Assembly: GCF_026723765.1 (NCBI RefSeq)
Contig: NZ_CP113524.1
Coordinates: 248,001 to 312,000, forward strand
Direction of reading: 5' to 3'
DNA: 64,000 nucleotides
Source of the DNA: Lacrimispora xylanolytica
Lineage (GTDB): Bacteria; Bacillota; Clostridia; Lachnospirales; Lachnospiraceae
The notes beneath the pieces are model-generated. The model made no database searches and was not told the DNA's origin. It was given only the letters and a program-made list of their open reading frames with translations. Positions 1 through 6,978 of this stretch are shown in pieces. The position numbers and the translations under genes are program-made. The stretch's first letter is position 1, and every line of letters begins with the position of its first letter.

Positions 1-671
1 CGGATGGAAAGACCCAGGTTACAGTGCGCTACAACCAGGCAGGTGAACCTGTGGGAATTCACAGCATTGTTGTATCTGCCCAGCACAGCGAAGCAGTTAG
101 CCGGGAGGTACTTCATGCATTCATCCGCTGTATGGTCATTGAGCCGTTGATAGATTCCGGCCTTATAACACCTGAGACAAGAATCCATATCAATCCTACG
201 GGACGTTTTGTCATAGGAGGTCCGGCTGGGGATACGGGAGTCACCGGAAGAAAGATTATGGTGGATACCTATGGTACCATTGGAAAGCATGGCGGAGGTG
301 CTTTTTCTGGCAAAGATCCTACGAAAGTAGACCGCTCGGCAGCCTATATGGCTCGCTATGTGGCAAAGAACATTGTTGCCTCAGGTCTGGCAGACAGATG
401 TGAAGTAGCGCTTGCATATGTCATCGGAGGTATCGAGCCAGAGGCAATTACGGTCAACACCTTTGGAACCGGTACCATTTCCGATCATCAGATGGAAGCG
501 CTTGTAAAAAATGTGTTCTCTTTTGGCGTCTCCGATTGCATTTCCAAATTAAAGCTTCTAAGGCCCCAATACCAAAAGACAGCCGCTTACGGGCATTTTG
601 GAAGAACAAATCAGGGATTTTGCTGGGAAGAAACAGATAAGGCATGGATATTAAGACAGTTAGCATTTTAA
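1..671 (+). CDS. metK: S-adenosylmethionine synthetase, C-terminal part (5' end outside window)
   Basis: Makes S-adenosylmethionine from methionine and ATP in the cytoplasm. The reading frame is open from the first bases, so the N-terminal part lies upstream of the window. Visible hallmarks are the central-domain GGPAGDTGVTGRK segment, GGGAFSGKDPTKVDRSAAY and the C-terminal TAAYGHFGR. Some usually fixed positions differ (VNTFGTG where VDTFGTG is usual, YVIGG near the subunit interface), which fits a second, specialised copy. It sits 44 bases before a microcompartment shell gene in the same direction. I infer a link to SAM demand in that locus, for example a glycyl-radical activase, but no such enzyme is visible here. 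The assignment to the family is firm; the specialised role is inference. Confidence 0.93.
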   Translation, partial: DGKTQVTVRYNQAGEPVGIHSIVVSAQHSEAVSREVLHAFIRCMVIEPLIDSGLITPETRIHINPTGRFVIGGPAGDTGVTGRKIMVDTYGTIGKHGGGAFSGKDPTKVDRSAAYMARYVAKNIVASGLADRCEVALAYVIGGIEPEAITVNTFGTGTISDHQMEALVKNVFSFGVSDCISKLKLLRPQYQKTAAYGHFGRTNQGFCWEETDKAWILRQLAF

Positions 672-715
672 TTTTAATAGATGGTTCGTATAACAAAAAA
701 CAGGAGGTATAACAA

Positions 716-991
716 ATGTCTAATGAAGCATTAGGAATGGTGGAAACAAAAGGTCTGGTAGGTGCAATTGAAGCTGCAGACGCAATGACGAAAGCAGCAA
801 ATGTAACGATGATAGGATACGAGAAAATCGGTTCTGGTCTTGTAACAATTATGGTTCGCGGAGACGTAGGTGCTGTAAAAGCATCCGTAGACGCAGGTGC
901 AGCGGCTGCGGCAAATGTAGGGGAAGTGGTATCCTGCCATGTCATTCCAAGACCTCATACAGATGTGGAGAAGATTTTGCCAAAATTATAA
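716..991 (+). CDS. Bacterial microcompartment hexameric shell protein (BMC-H)
   Basis: A 91-residue single BMC-domain protein of the PduA/EutM/CcmK type, which forms the hexagonal tiles of a protein organelle shell. The N-terminal [20 protein letters not shown] segment and the following [23 protein letters not shown] core are diagnostic, and the length matches the family. A strong AGGAGG lies 8 bases before the ATG. It is the first of four collinear microcompartment genes (shell, PduL, aldehyde dehydrogenase, alcohol dehydrogenase). Only one shell gene is seen; pentamers, BMC-T proteins and the signature enzyme are presumably upstream, beyond the window edge. Pdu or Eut naming is not possible from this protein alone. 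Confidence 0.95.
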   Translation: MSNEALGMVETKGLVGAIEAADAMTKAANVTMIGYEKIGSGLVTIMVRGDVGAVKASVDAGAAAAANVGEVVSCHVIPRPHTDVEKILPKL

Positions 992-1028
992 TAAGGAGTA
1001 AAAACCAGTTCAAAAGGAAAAGGGAATC

Positions 1029-1670
1029 ATGGATAAAGAAGAATTAATCAAGCTTGTTACCAGGCGGGTAATGGAGAAAATGAAAGATTATGACATACAT
1101 AAAGTTCCCATTGGGGTATCGAACCGGCATGTCCATGTATCCAGACAGGATTTAGACATACTTTACGGAAAGGATTATGAACTGACCAGGAAAAGCGACT
1201 TAAAACAGCCGGGACAGTTTGCAGGCAATGAGACAGTAACAATACGAGGCCCTAAGGGAGAATTTGAACGGGTACGGATTCTTGGACCAGTGAGAAAACA
1301 AAGTCAGGTCGAAGTATCAAAGACCGACAGCTTCCGTCTTGGAATCCGTCCTCTCATAAAGGAATCCGGAGACTTAACAGGAACCCCGGGACTGGATTTA
1401 ATCGGTCCCAAAGGCATTGTTTCTCTTTCGAATGGTGCGATTGTTGCTTTACGCCATATCCATATGACGCCTGCACAGGCAGATGCTCTGGGGCTGAAGG
1501 ACAAAGATATGGTAGAAGTAGAGACATTTGGCGAAAGACGGGGTGTATTTGGAGATGTTCTGGTTCGTGTATCGGATCAGTTTGCATTGGAAATGCACGT
1601 AGACGTTGATGAAGCCAATGCCTTTTCATTAAGCAACGGTGATCATGTAATCATTAGAAAAGAACGGTAA
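1029..1670 (+). CDS. pduL: Phosphate propanoyl/acetyltransferase, microcompartment type (PduL)
   Basis: Converts acyl-CoA to acyl-phosphate, recycling CoA inside the microcompartment lumen. 213 residues, the usual PduL length, with two PTAC half-domains. Zinc-binding histidines are visible in SNRHVHVS (H34, H36) and in LRHIHMT (H143, H145), with H190 in EMHVDVDEAN. Residues 3-18 form an amphipathic helix joined by a linker to the catalytic part, which looks like an encapsulation peptide. The gene follows the shell gene by 37 bases, preceded by a GGAAAAGGGA ribosome site, and precedes the acylating aldehyde dehydrogenase whose product it would use. Confidence 0.95.
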   Translation: MDKEELIKLVTRRVMEKMKDYDIHKVPIGVSNRHVHVSRQDLDILYGKDYELTRKSDLKQPGQFAGNETVTIRGPKGEFERVRILGPVRKQSQVEVSKTDSFRLGIRPLIKESGDLTGTPGLDLIGPKGIVSLSNGAIVALRHIHMTPAQADALGLKDKDMVEVETFGERRGVFGDVLVRVSDQFALEMHVDVDEANAFSLSNGDHVIIRKER

Positions 1671-1716
1671 GGATTTCTAAAACAGATTCACAATAAGGGA
1701 AAGAAGGTAGAGACAC

Positions 1717-3132
1717 TTGGATATGGATTTAAAAGCAATTGAACAAATGGTAGAACAGGTTTTACGTGAGATTCAGTCAGAGCAGATGATAAATGTAACA
1801 GAGCAAAGAAAAGAAGGATACGGTCTTTTCTCAACAATAGAGGAAGCGATAGAAGCTTCTGAAAAGGCACAGAAAAAACTTCTTTATACCGGCATGGCTG
1901 ACCGCCAGAAATATGTGGATGTGATCCGAAAAACGGTCCTAAACAAAGAAAACTTAGAGCTGATCTCAAGACTGGCAGTGGAAGAGACAGAGATAGGCTG
2001 TTATGAGCATAAGCTTATTAAGAACCGTCTGGCAGCGGAAAAGACTCCTGGAACAGAAGATCTGATTTCTGAGGCAGTCACAGGGGATAACGGTCTTACT
2101 CTCATTGAGTATTGTCCTTTTGGTGTCATTGGAGCCATCACTCCTACCACCAATCCAACGGAGACCATTATCAATAACTCCATTTCCATGATCGCTGGTG
2201 GAAACACCGTTCTTTTCAGCCCTCATCCAAGAGCAAAAAAGGTATCCAGACTTCTTGTTAAGATGTTAAACAAAGCATTAATAGAAGCTGGTGCTCCTTC
2301 TGACTTAATCTCTATGGTGGAAGAGCCATCTTTAGAAAACACGGAAAAAATGATAAGCAATCCCAAAGTTCGCCTTTTAGTTGCTACCGGCGGTCCTTCC
2401 ATTGTAAAGAAAGTTCTCTCCTCCGGAAAGAAAGCCATCGGAGCAGGTGCAGGCAATCCTCCTGTGGTCGTTGATGAAACCGCAGATATTAAAAAAGCAG
2501 CAAAGGATATTGTAGATGGCTGCAGCTTTGACAATAATGTTCCTTGCATTGCAGAGAAAGAAGTATTTGCCGTAGATTCCATCTGTGATCACCTCATTCA
2601 GTATATGAAGGATAATGGTGCTTATCTGATGACAGATAGACAGCAGATCGAGGAATTAAAAGCTCTTATAACCACAGAAAAAGGCGGCCCAAAGACTTCC
2701 TTCGTTGGAAAGAGCGCAGTCTATATCCTGGATCAGCTGGGGGTTAAGGTACCAGATTCTGTTCGTGTGATTATCATGGAAGTACCAAAGGATGATCTGT
2801 TTGTTCAGGAAGAGATGATGATGCCCATCCTTCCAATTGTACGTGTTTCTGACGTGGACACTGCCATTGAATATGCCTATGAAGCAGAGCAGGGAAACCG
2901 TCATACAGCAATCATGCACTCTCAGAACGTCGAGAAATTAAGCAAAATGGCAAAAATATTAGAAACAACAATCTTTGTTAAAAATGCACCATCCTTTGCA
3001 GGAATCGGAGCAGGCGGAGAAGGCCATACCACATTCACCATTGCAGGACCTACCGGAGAAGGCCTTACCTCAGCAAGATCTTTCTGCAGAAAACGGAAAT
3101 GCGTTCTTGCCGATGCATTCAGTATCAGGTAA
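1717..3132 (+). CDS. CoA-acylating aldehyde dehydrogenase of the microcompartment (EutE/PduP family)
   Basis: Oxidises acetaldehyde or propionaldehyde to the acyl-CoA with NAD+ and CoA. 471 residues. The catalytic cysteine is C277 in the SFDNNVPCIAEKE segment; the cofactor loop ATGGPSIVKK and the C-terminal FAGIGAGGEGHTTFTIAGPTG are typical of this family. The first 20 residues (MDMDLKAIEQMVEQVLREIQ) form an amphipathic helix ahead of the enzyme fold, consistent with an encapsulation peptide. The start is uncertain: TTG at 1717 has AAGG about 9 bases upstream, while ATG at 1723 is 6 bases further on with poorer spacing. Its partners PduL and the alcohol dehydrogenase flank it, as expected for NAD and CoA recycling. 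Whether the substrate is C2 or C3 cannot be told from sequence. Confidence 0.93.
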   Translation: MDMDLKAIEQMVEQVLREIQSEQMINVTEQRKEGYGLFSTIEEAIEASEKAQKKLLYTGMADRQKYVDVIRKTVLNKENLELISRLAVEETEIGCYEHKLIKNRLAAEKTPGTEDLISEAVTGDNGLTLIEYCPFGVIGAITPTTNPTETIINNSISMIAGGNTVLFSPHPRAKKVSRLLVKMLNKALIEAGAPSDLISMVEEPSLENTEKMISNPKVRLLVATGGPSIVKKVLSSGKKAIGAGAGNPPVVVDETADIKKAAKDIVDGCSFDNNVPCIAEKEVFAVDSICDHLIQYMKDNGAYLMTDRQQIEELKALITTEKGGPKTSFVGKSAVYILDQLGVKVPDSVRVIIMEVPKDDLFVQEEMMMPILPIVRVSDVDTAIEYAYEAEQGNRHTAIMHSQNVEKLSKMAKILETTIFVKNAPSFAGIGAGGEGHTTFTIAGPTGEGLTSARSFCRKRKCVLADAFSIR

Positions 3133-3175
3133 AGCGGTTCGGCTTATATTCTTGGAATAAGAAGGAGAAACGCAG

Positions 3176-4318
3176 ATGTCAAATGTAACCATGAAAACCA
3201 GAATACAGGAAGGCAAGCAGGCAAGAGAGTATTTAAAAGGCATAAAAAATAAGCGGATTTTAATCGTTTGTGATAAGTTCCTTTCAGAGAATGGAGCTGT
3301 TACGTATTTAACAGACATTCTTTGTTCCGGCAATGCCGTAGAATTATTTGACAAAGCCATCCCTGATCCCACCATCCAGGTGGTAGGATCGGGACTTTGT
3401 ATGATGTATCAGGTAAAACCGGAGATTGTCATAGGTTTTGGAGGCGGATCTGCCATTGATACCGCAAAAGGAATCATTTATTTTTCCATGGTAAAAGAAC
3501 TGGTTAAAAAGCCCCTCTTTATTGCAGTACCGACAACCAGCGGAACCGGATCAGAGGTAACCCAGGCTTCTGTCATAACAGATCCTGATAACAAGAGCAA
3601 GCACCTGATTTCGTCGGATGAAATCCTTCCCGATGTAGCTGTTCTAGATCCCACGCTGACCTTGTCAGTCCCTCAGGCCGTTACAGCAAATACCGGAATG
3701 GATGTGCTGACCCATGCGTTAGAGGCTTATGTTGCCACAGGCGCCAACGCTTTCTCTGATGCCATGGCAGAAAAGTCAATAGAGCTACTACTAAAATCTC
3801 TGCTGGGCTGCTACAAGGATGGAAATGATTTAAAAGCCAGAACCAGGATGCAGGAAGCCTCTACCCTTGCAGGCATCGCATTTAATACGGCTGGTCTTGG
3901 TATCAATCACAGCATAGCCCATCAGCTTGGGGGAACCTTTCACATTCCCCATGGCCTGGCAAATGCTATATTGTTAAATCATGTAATAGAATATAATTGT
4001 ACAAGCCAGGAGATTATGAATAAGTATGCCGCACTTGCTGTAAAAGTACAGTTAGCAGAAGCAAAGGAAGATTCCAGAGATGCCGTAAAAGCAATCAAAG
4101 GACTGATTACAGCTCTGATGCGCTGCATGAAGATGCCGGAGTCTGTTATGGAACTTGGAATTGACCGGATGGAATATGAAAAGCAACTTAAAAATATGGT
4201 AGATAATGCTCTTATGGATGCCTGTTTTGCCACCACCCCTACTAAAATCGCAGGTCCCGGGATACAGAAAATTCTGTTGGATATTTACGAGGGCAGGGAG
4301 AGTGGCAGAAAAGGATAA
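3176..4318 (+). CDS. Iron-containing alcohol dehydrogenase of the microcompartment (EutG/PduQ-like)
   Basis: Reduces the aldehyde to an alcohol with NADH, regenerating NAD+ for the neighbouring aldehyde dehydrogenase. 380 residues, the standard group III ADH length. The nucleotide loop GGGSAID is at 89-95, PTTSGTGSEVT near 120-130, and the metal-site pattern is D195, H245 and H259 in GINHSIAHQLGG...HIPHG. There is no N-terminal amphipathic extension, so if the enzyme is encapsulated another signal must do it. A GGAGAAA ribosome site precedes the ATG, 43 bases after the aldehyde dehydrogenase. It is the last gene of the visible operon; a hairpin follows. Confidence 0.94.
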   Translation: MSNVTMKTRIQEGKQAREYLKGIKNKRILIVCDKFLSENGAVTYLTDILCSGNAVELFDKAIPDPTIQVVGSGLCMMYQVKPEIVIGFGGGSAIDTAKGIIYFSMVKELVKKPLFIAVPTTSGTGSEVTQASVITDPDNKSKHLISSDEILPDVAVLDPTLTLSVPQAVTANTGMDVLTHALEAYVATGANAFSDAMAEKSIELLLKSLLGCYKDGNDLKARTRMQEASTLAGIAFNTAGLGINHSIAHQLGGTFHIPHGLANAILLNHVIEYNCTSQEIMNKYAALAVKVQLAEAKEDSRDAVKAIKGLITALMRCMKMPESVMELGIDRMEYEKQLKNMVDNALMDACFATTPTKIAGPGIQKILLDIYEGRESGRKG

Positions 4319-4327
4319 TAATATCAT

Positions 4328-4366
4328 AAGACCGAGCTGTTTTATATGACAGCCCGGTCTTCTTGT
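4328..4366 (+). terminator. Hairpin after the microcompartment operon
   Basis: A 13-bp stem with one mismatch (arms 4328-4340 and 4349-4361) and an 8-base loop, followed by a weak T-rich tail. It closes the alcohol dehydrogenase gene and may allow some read-through into the regulator pair. Confidence 0.65.
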
Positions 4367-4439
4367 GTTATTCTGATATAGAAATAAATCATTTACAAGA
4401 AGATGACATAAAACATAGCAGCAAGGAGAGGTTATAAGG

Positions 4440-5771
4440 ATGGAAGAATATCAGGAACTGCTTCATTTAGCCGAGATGCAGTCGGATTCCGCAGATGACT
4501 ATTTCAGTATGGATGAAGACGGTAACATGACAAAACTGGATATCATCCACTTGTTTGGAAAGGAAAAGCTGGAGAATATCCAAAAGAGTCTTTCAAAAGC
4601 TACCGGTGTGGCATTTGTTACGGTGGATTTTAGAGGGGAACCTATTACGGATGCAACGTTTTTTTCCGGCTTCTGCAATCAGGTTCGAAACAGCAAAGAG
4701 GCCATAGAAGGCTGCAAATCTTCGGATGCCTTTGGATCTATCCAGGCAGCAGTCACAAAAAAGGCCAATGTATATTTTTGCCCCTGTGGACTGTTAGAGA
4801 TGGCAATCCCCATTATTGTCAGAGGGCACTATCTGGGAGGCTTTATCGGGGGACAGGTCCAGTGTGTGGATGCCCCTGAATCTGTAAGCCGCCTGGCTTC
4901 TGTGATGCGTTCGGACCAATCAAAAGAGGTAAGAGAAAAATGTGAGGAGTTTCGAAAGGAAATTCCTGTTTTTCCCTATGAGAAGTTTTTAGATATCGCC
5001 AATCTGGTTTTCCTTGTAATCAATCAGCTAAGTGAAAATGAAGTCAGCAAGCATCTACATGAAGACGCATTAAAGAAGCGGATAAAAGGAATTCAGGGAG
5101 CCAACCAGCTCCTTGTCAAAGAAATTGCAAAAAAGAACATGGAACTCCAGGAACTGAAGATGAATTTCAATCCCTGTGAGACCATGGATGTCATGACTTC
5201 TCTCATGAACCTGTCCATTATAGAAGATAAAGAACAATTTCAGGAATTTCTGGGTTCTTTTATTGAATATACTAAATATAAATGTATGGACAAGGGTACC
5301 TTTGTCCCTATATCAAAAGAACTGGATCATGCAGAAAATTATCTGCTGATTCAAAAAAAGAAGCTGGGAGACCGGCTTAATTATTCCATTCAGGTGCCAA
5401 GAGAGATGCATATGAGAAAGATGCCTTCCGGTATCTTACTGCCATTTGTTCAAGATGCCCTGTATAATGGAATTGCATTAAAAAAACAGGGGGGAAAGAT
5501 TTCCATAGGAGGCTCCATAAGGAATAACAACATAGTCCTTGAAATCAGCGACGATGGACCCAGTCTTTCAGAAGTGGAATTAGAAGCCAAATATGAGGCA
5601 TTTAAGGACAAGCACGAAGGGTATTACATTAGCTTGGGGAAAGATTATGCCAGGGATAAGATGAGGAGGCTTTTTGGTGAAGAGTATAAAATCATATCAG
5701 AGGGCACCAGGAATAAGGGGTGCAAAAACGTTCTGATCTGGCCTGAACATTATGAAGAAAGGACGGAATAA
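4440..5771 (+). CDS. PocR-domain sensor with a degenerate LytS/YesM-type kinase module
   Basis: 443 residues, no membrane segment. Residues about 33-190 are a PocR ligand-binding domain with cysteines C79, C92, C114 and C116 (CPCG). A coiled-coil stretch (about 205-240) leads into a LytS/YesM-like kinase and ATPase region. Compared with the family, the phosphoacceptor NPHFLFN is NPCETMD here (Cys246 where His is expected), the N-box ENAIKHG is QDALYNG (Asp339 where Asn is expected), DNGPG is DDGPS and the GIGL loop reads YISL. It is therefore probably a pseudokinase that binds ligand and ATP poorly or not at all; that part is inference from motif loss. It overlaps or nearly abuts the response regulator (2-base gap) and probably senses the diol, choline or similar substrate of the microcompartment. 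Confidence 0.85.
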   Translation: MEEYQELLHLAEMQSDSADDYFSMDEDGNMTKLDIIHLFGKEKLENIQKSLSKATGVAFVTVDFRGEPITDATFFSGFCNQVRNSKEAIEGCKSSDAFGSIQAAVTKKANVYFCPCGLLEMAIPIIVRGHYLGGFIGGQVQCVDAPESVSRLASVMRSDQSKEVREKCEEFRKEIPVFPYEKFLDIANLVFLVINQLSENEVSKHLHEDALKKRIKGIQGANQLLVKEIAKKNMELQELKMNFNPCETMDVMTSLMNLSIIEDKEQFQEFLGSFIEYTKYKCMDKGTFVPISKELDHAENYLLIQKKKLGDRLNYSIQVPREMHMRKMPSGILLPFVQDALYNGIALKKQGGKISIGGSIRNNNIVLEISDDGPSLSEVELEAKYEAFKDKHEGYYISLGKDYARDKMRRLFGEEYKIISEGTRNKGCKNVLIWPEHYEERTE

Positions 5772-5773
5772 TC

Positions 5774-6787
5774 ATGTATAGGGTTCTGATTGCAGATGAT
5801 GATATATTAATGCAGGAAGCCTTAAAGATTTTAATATCCCGAGATGAATCATTCCAAATAGTCCAGGTAGTAGGCGATGGAGAGAGCGCAGTAAGGGCAT
5901 GCAAAGAAGGTTCCATAGACATTGTATTTATGGATATGATGATGCCTGGAATGACAGGTCTGGAAGCCGGCAGGATCATTCATCAGTCTGATCCGGAGAT
6001 CACCATTTATATGCTTTCCGCCTTTTCCACTCATGTATTTGTCCGGAGCATGGCAAGAGACGAAGTAAAGGATGTTTTGGAGAAACCCGTTACATGGGGC
6101 CACTTAAAAAAGATACTGGAGAACTACAAGACCAATCATGAAGATACCGTTATGAATCATCATGAGGCACTTGCAATGCTTCTGAGGCAAAAAGACTTTG
6201 GGGAGTTTTACAGAAGTCTTTCCGGAATCATTGACGGTATTTATGAGATGGCAGGTGGGGATTCCGTAAGACTGATTAAACTTTTCACTTATATTGGACA
6301 GAATCTTTTGGACACCAGAATGGTCTACGATGAAAATGTGCAGATTGGAGAGCTGTTTCCTATTAATGAAGCACTGATTCTCGAAAGAAAGACATCAGAG
6401 CTCTGGCTCTTTCGGGTGATGGATTATTTGTTTCAGCAAAACAGCATCAACCGATATTCCCTGTTGGAAAATATATTTCTTTATATAGAAAATCATATCA
6501 AAGAAGATATTACTCTTAACACCATTATAGAAAACTGTGCCATCAGCCAGGGATATCTAAGCCGTATTTTCCGTGAGCAGCTTAATGTAAGTGTCACAGA
6601 GTACATTCATATGAAAAAGATACACCTGGCAAAAGGATATTTTTATTTTACCGAGGACAGCATTGCCGATGTAGCCTTTCGCCTTGGTTATAATGAAAGC
6701 AGCTATTTTAGCAAGGTATTTAAGAAATATGAGAAGGTAACTGTGAAAGAATATAAAAGTGAAACGCGCAAAAAATGTTCTCTGTAA
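5774..6787 (+). CDS. AraC-type response regulator (receiver plus AraC DNA-binding domain)
   Basis: 337 residues. The N-terminal receiver (1-120) keeps every catalytic position: acidic triad DDD at 8-10, phosphoacceptor D54 in FMDMMMPG, S82 and K104 in EKP. A middle helical region (about 130-230) links to a C-terminal AraC double helix-turn-helix (about 235-335), with ENCAISQGYLSRIFREQ and ADVAFRLGYNESSYFSKVFKK as recognition parts. It starts 2 bases after the PocR sensor, so the two are translationally coupled and form one regulatory pair for the microcompartment operon. The receiver is intact while the partner kinase looks inactive, which raises the question of the phosphate source. Confidence 0.93.
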   Translation: MYRVLIADDDILMQEALKILISRDESFQIVQVVGDGESAVRACKEGSIDIVFMDMMMPGMTGLEAGRIIHQSDPEITIYMLSAFSTHVFVRSMARDEVKDVLEKPVTWGHLKKILENYKTNHEDTVMNHHEALAMLLRQKDFGEFYRSLSGIIDGIYEMAGGDSVRLIKLFTYIGQNLLDTRMVYDENVQIGELFPINEALILERKTSELWLFRVMDYLFQQNSINRYSLLENIFLYIENHIKEDITLNTIIENCAISQGYLSRIFREQLNVSVTEYIHMKKIHLAKGYFYFTEDSIADVAFRLGYNESSYFSKVFKKYEKVTVKEYKSETRKKCSL

Positions 6788-6796
6788 GTCATGTCT

Positions 6797-6827
6797 AAAG
6801 CTTCCGACCCTGCCGGAAGCTTTTTTT
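6797..6827 (+). terminator. Intrinsic terminator after the response regulator
   Basis: A perfect 10-bp stem (arms 6797-6806 and 6814-6823) with a 7-base loop and a run of seven T. Confidence 0.9.
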
Positions 6828-6978
6828 GTAACAGGAAATTACTTTTTGGACAGACCGCCTGCAGATTATGCAAAAAAACTGACCAGTTATGGGAGAGACA
6901 ACTTAAAGGCTTCCTTTTTATGATAAAGTCTGATTACCACGAAAAACTGTGGCAATCAGTATGGAGGAGGATGAAAAA

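Noticed and set aside
454-945. 163-codon minus-strand frame over metK and the BMC-H gene
   Set aside because: It is antisense to two clearly recognisable genes, has no ribosome site and no family features.
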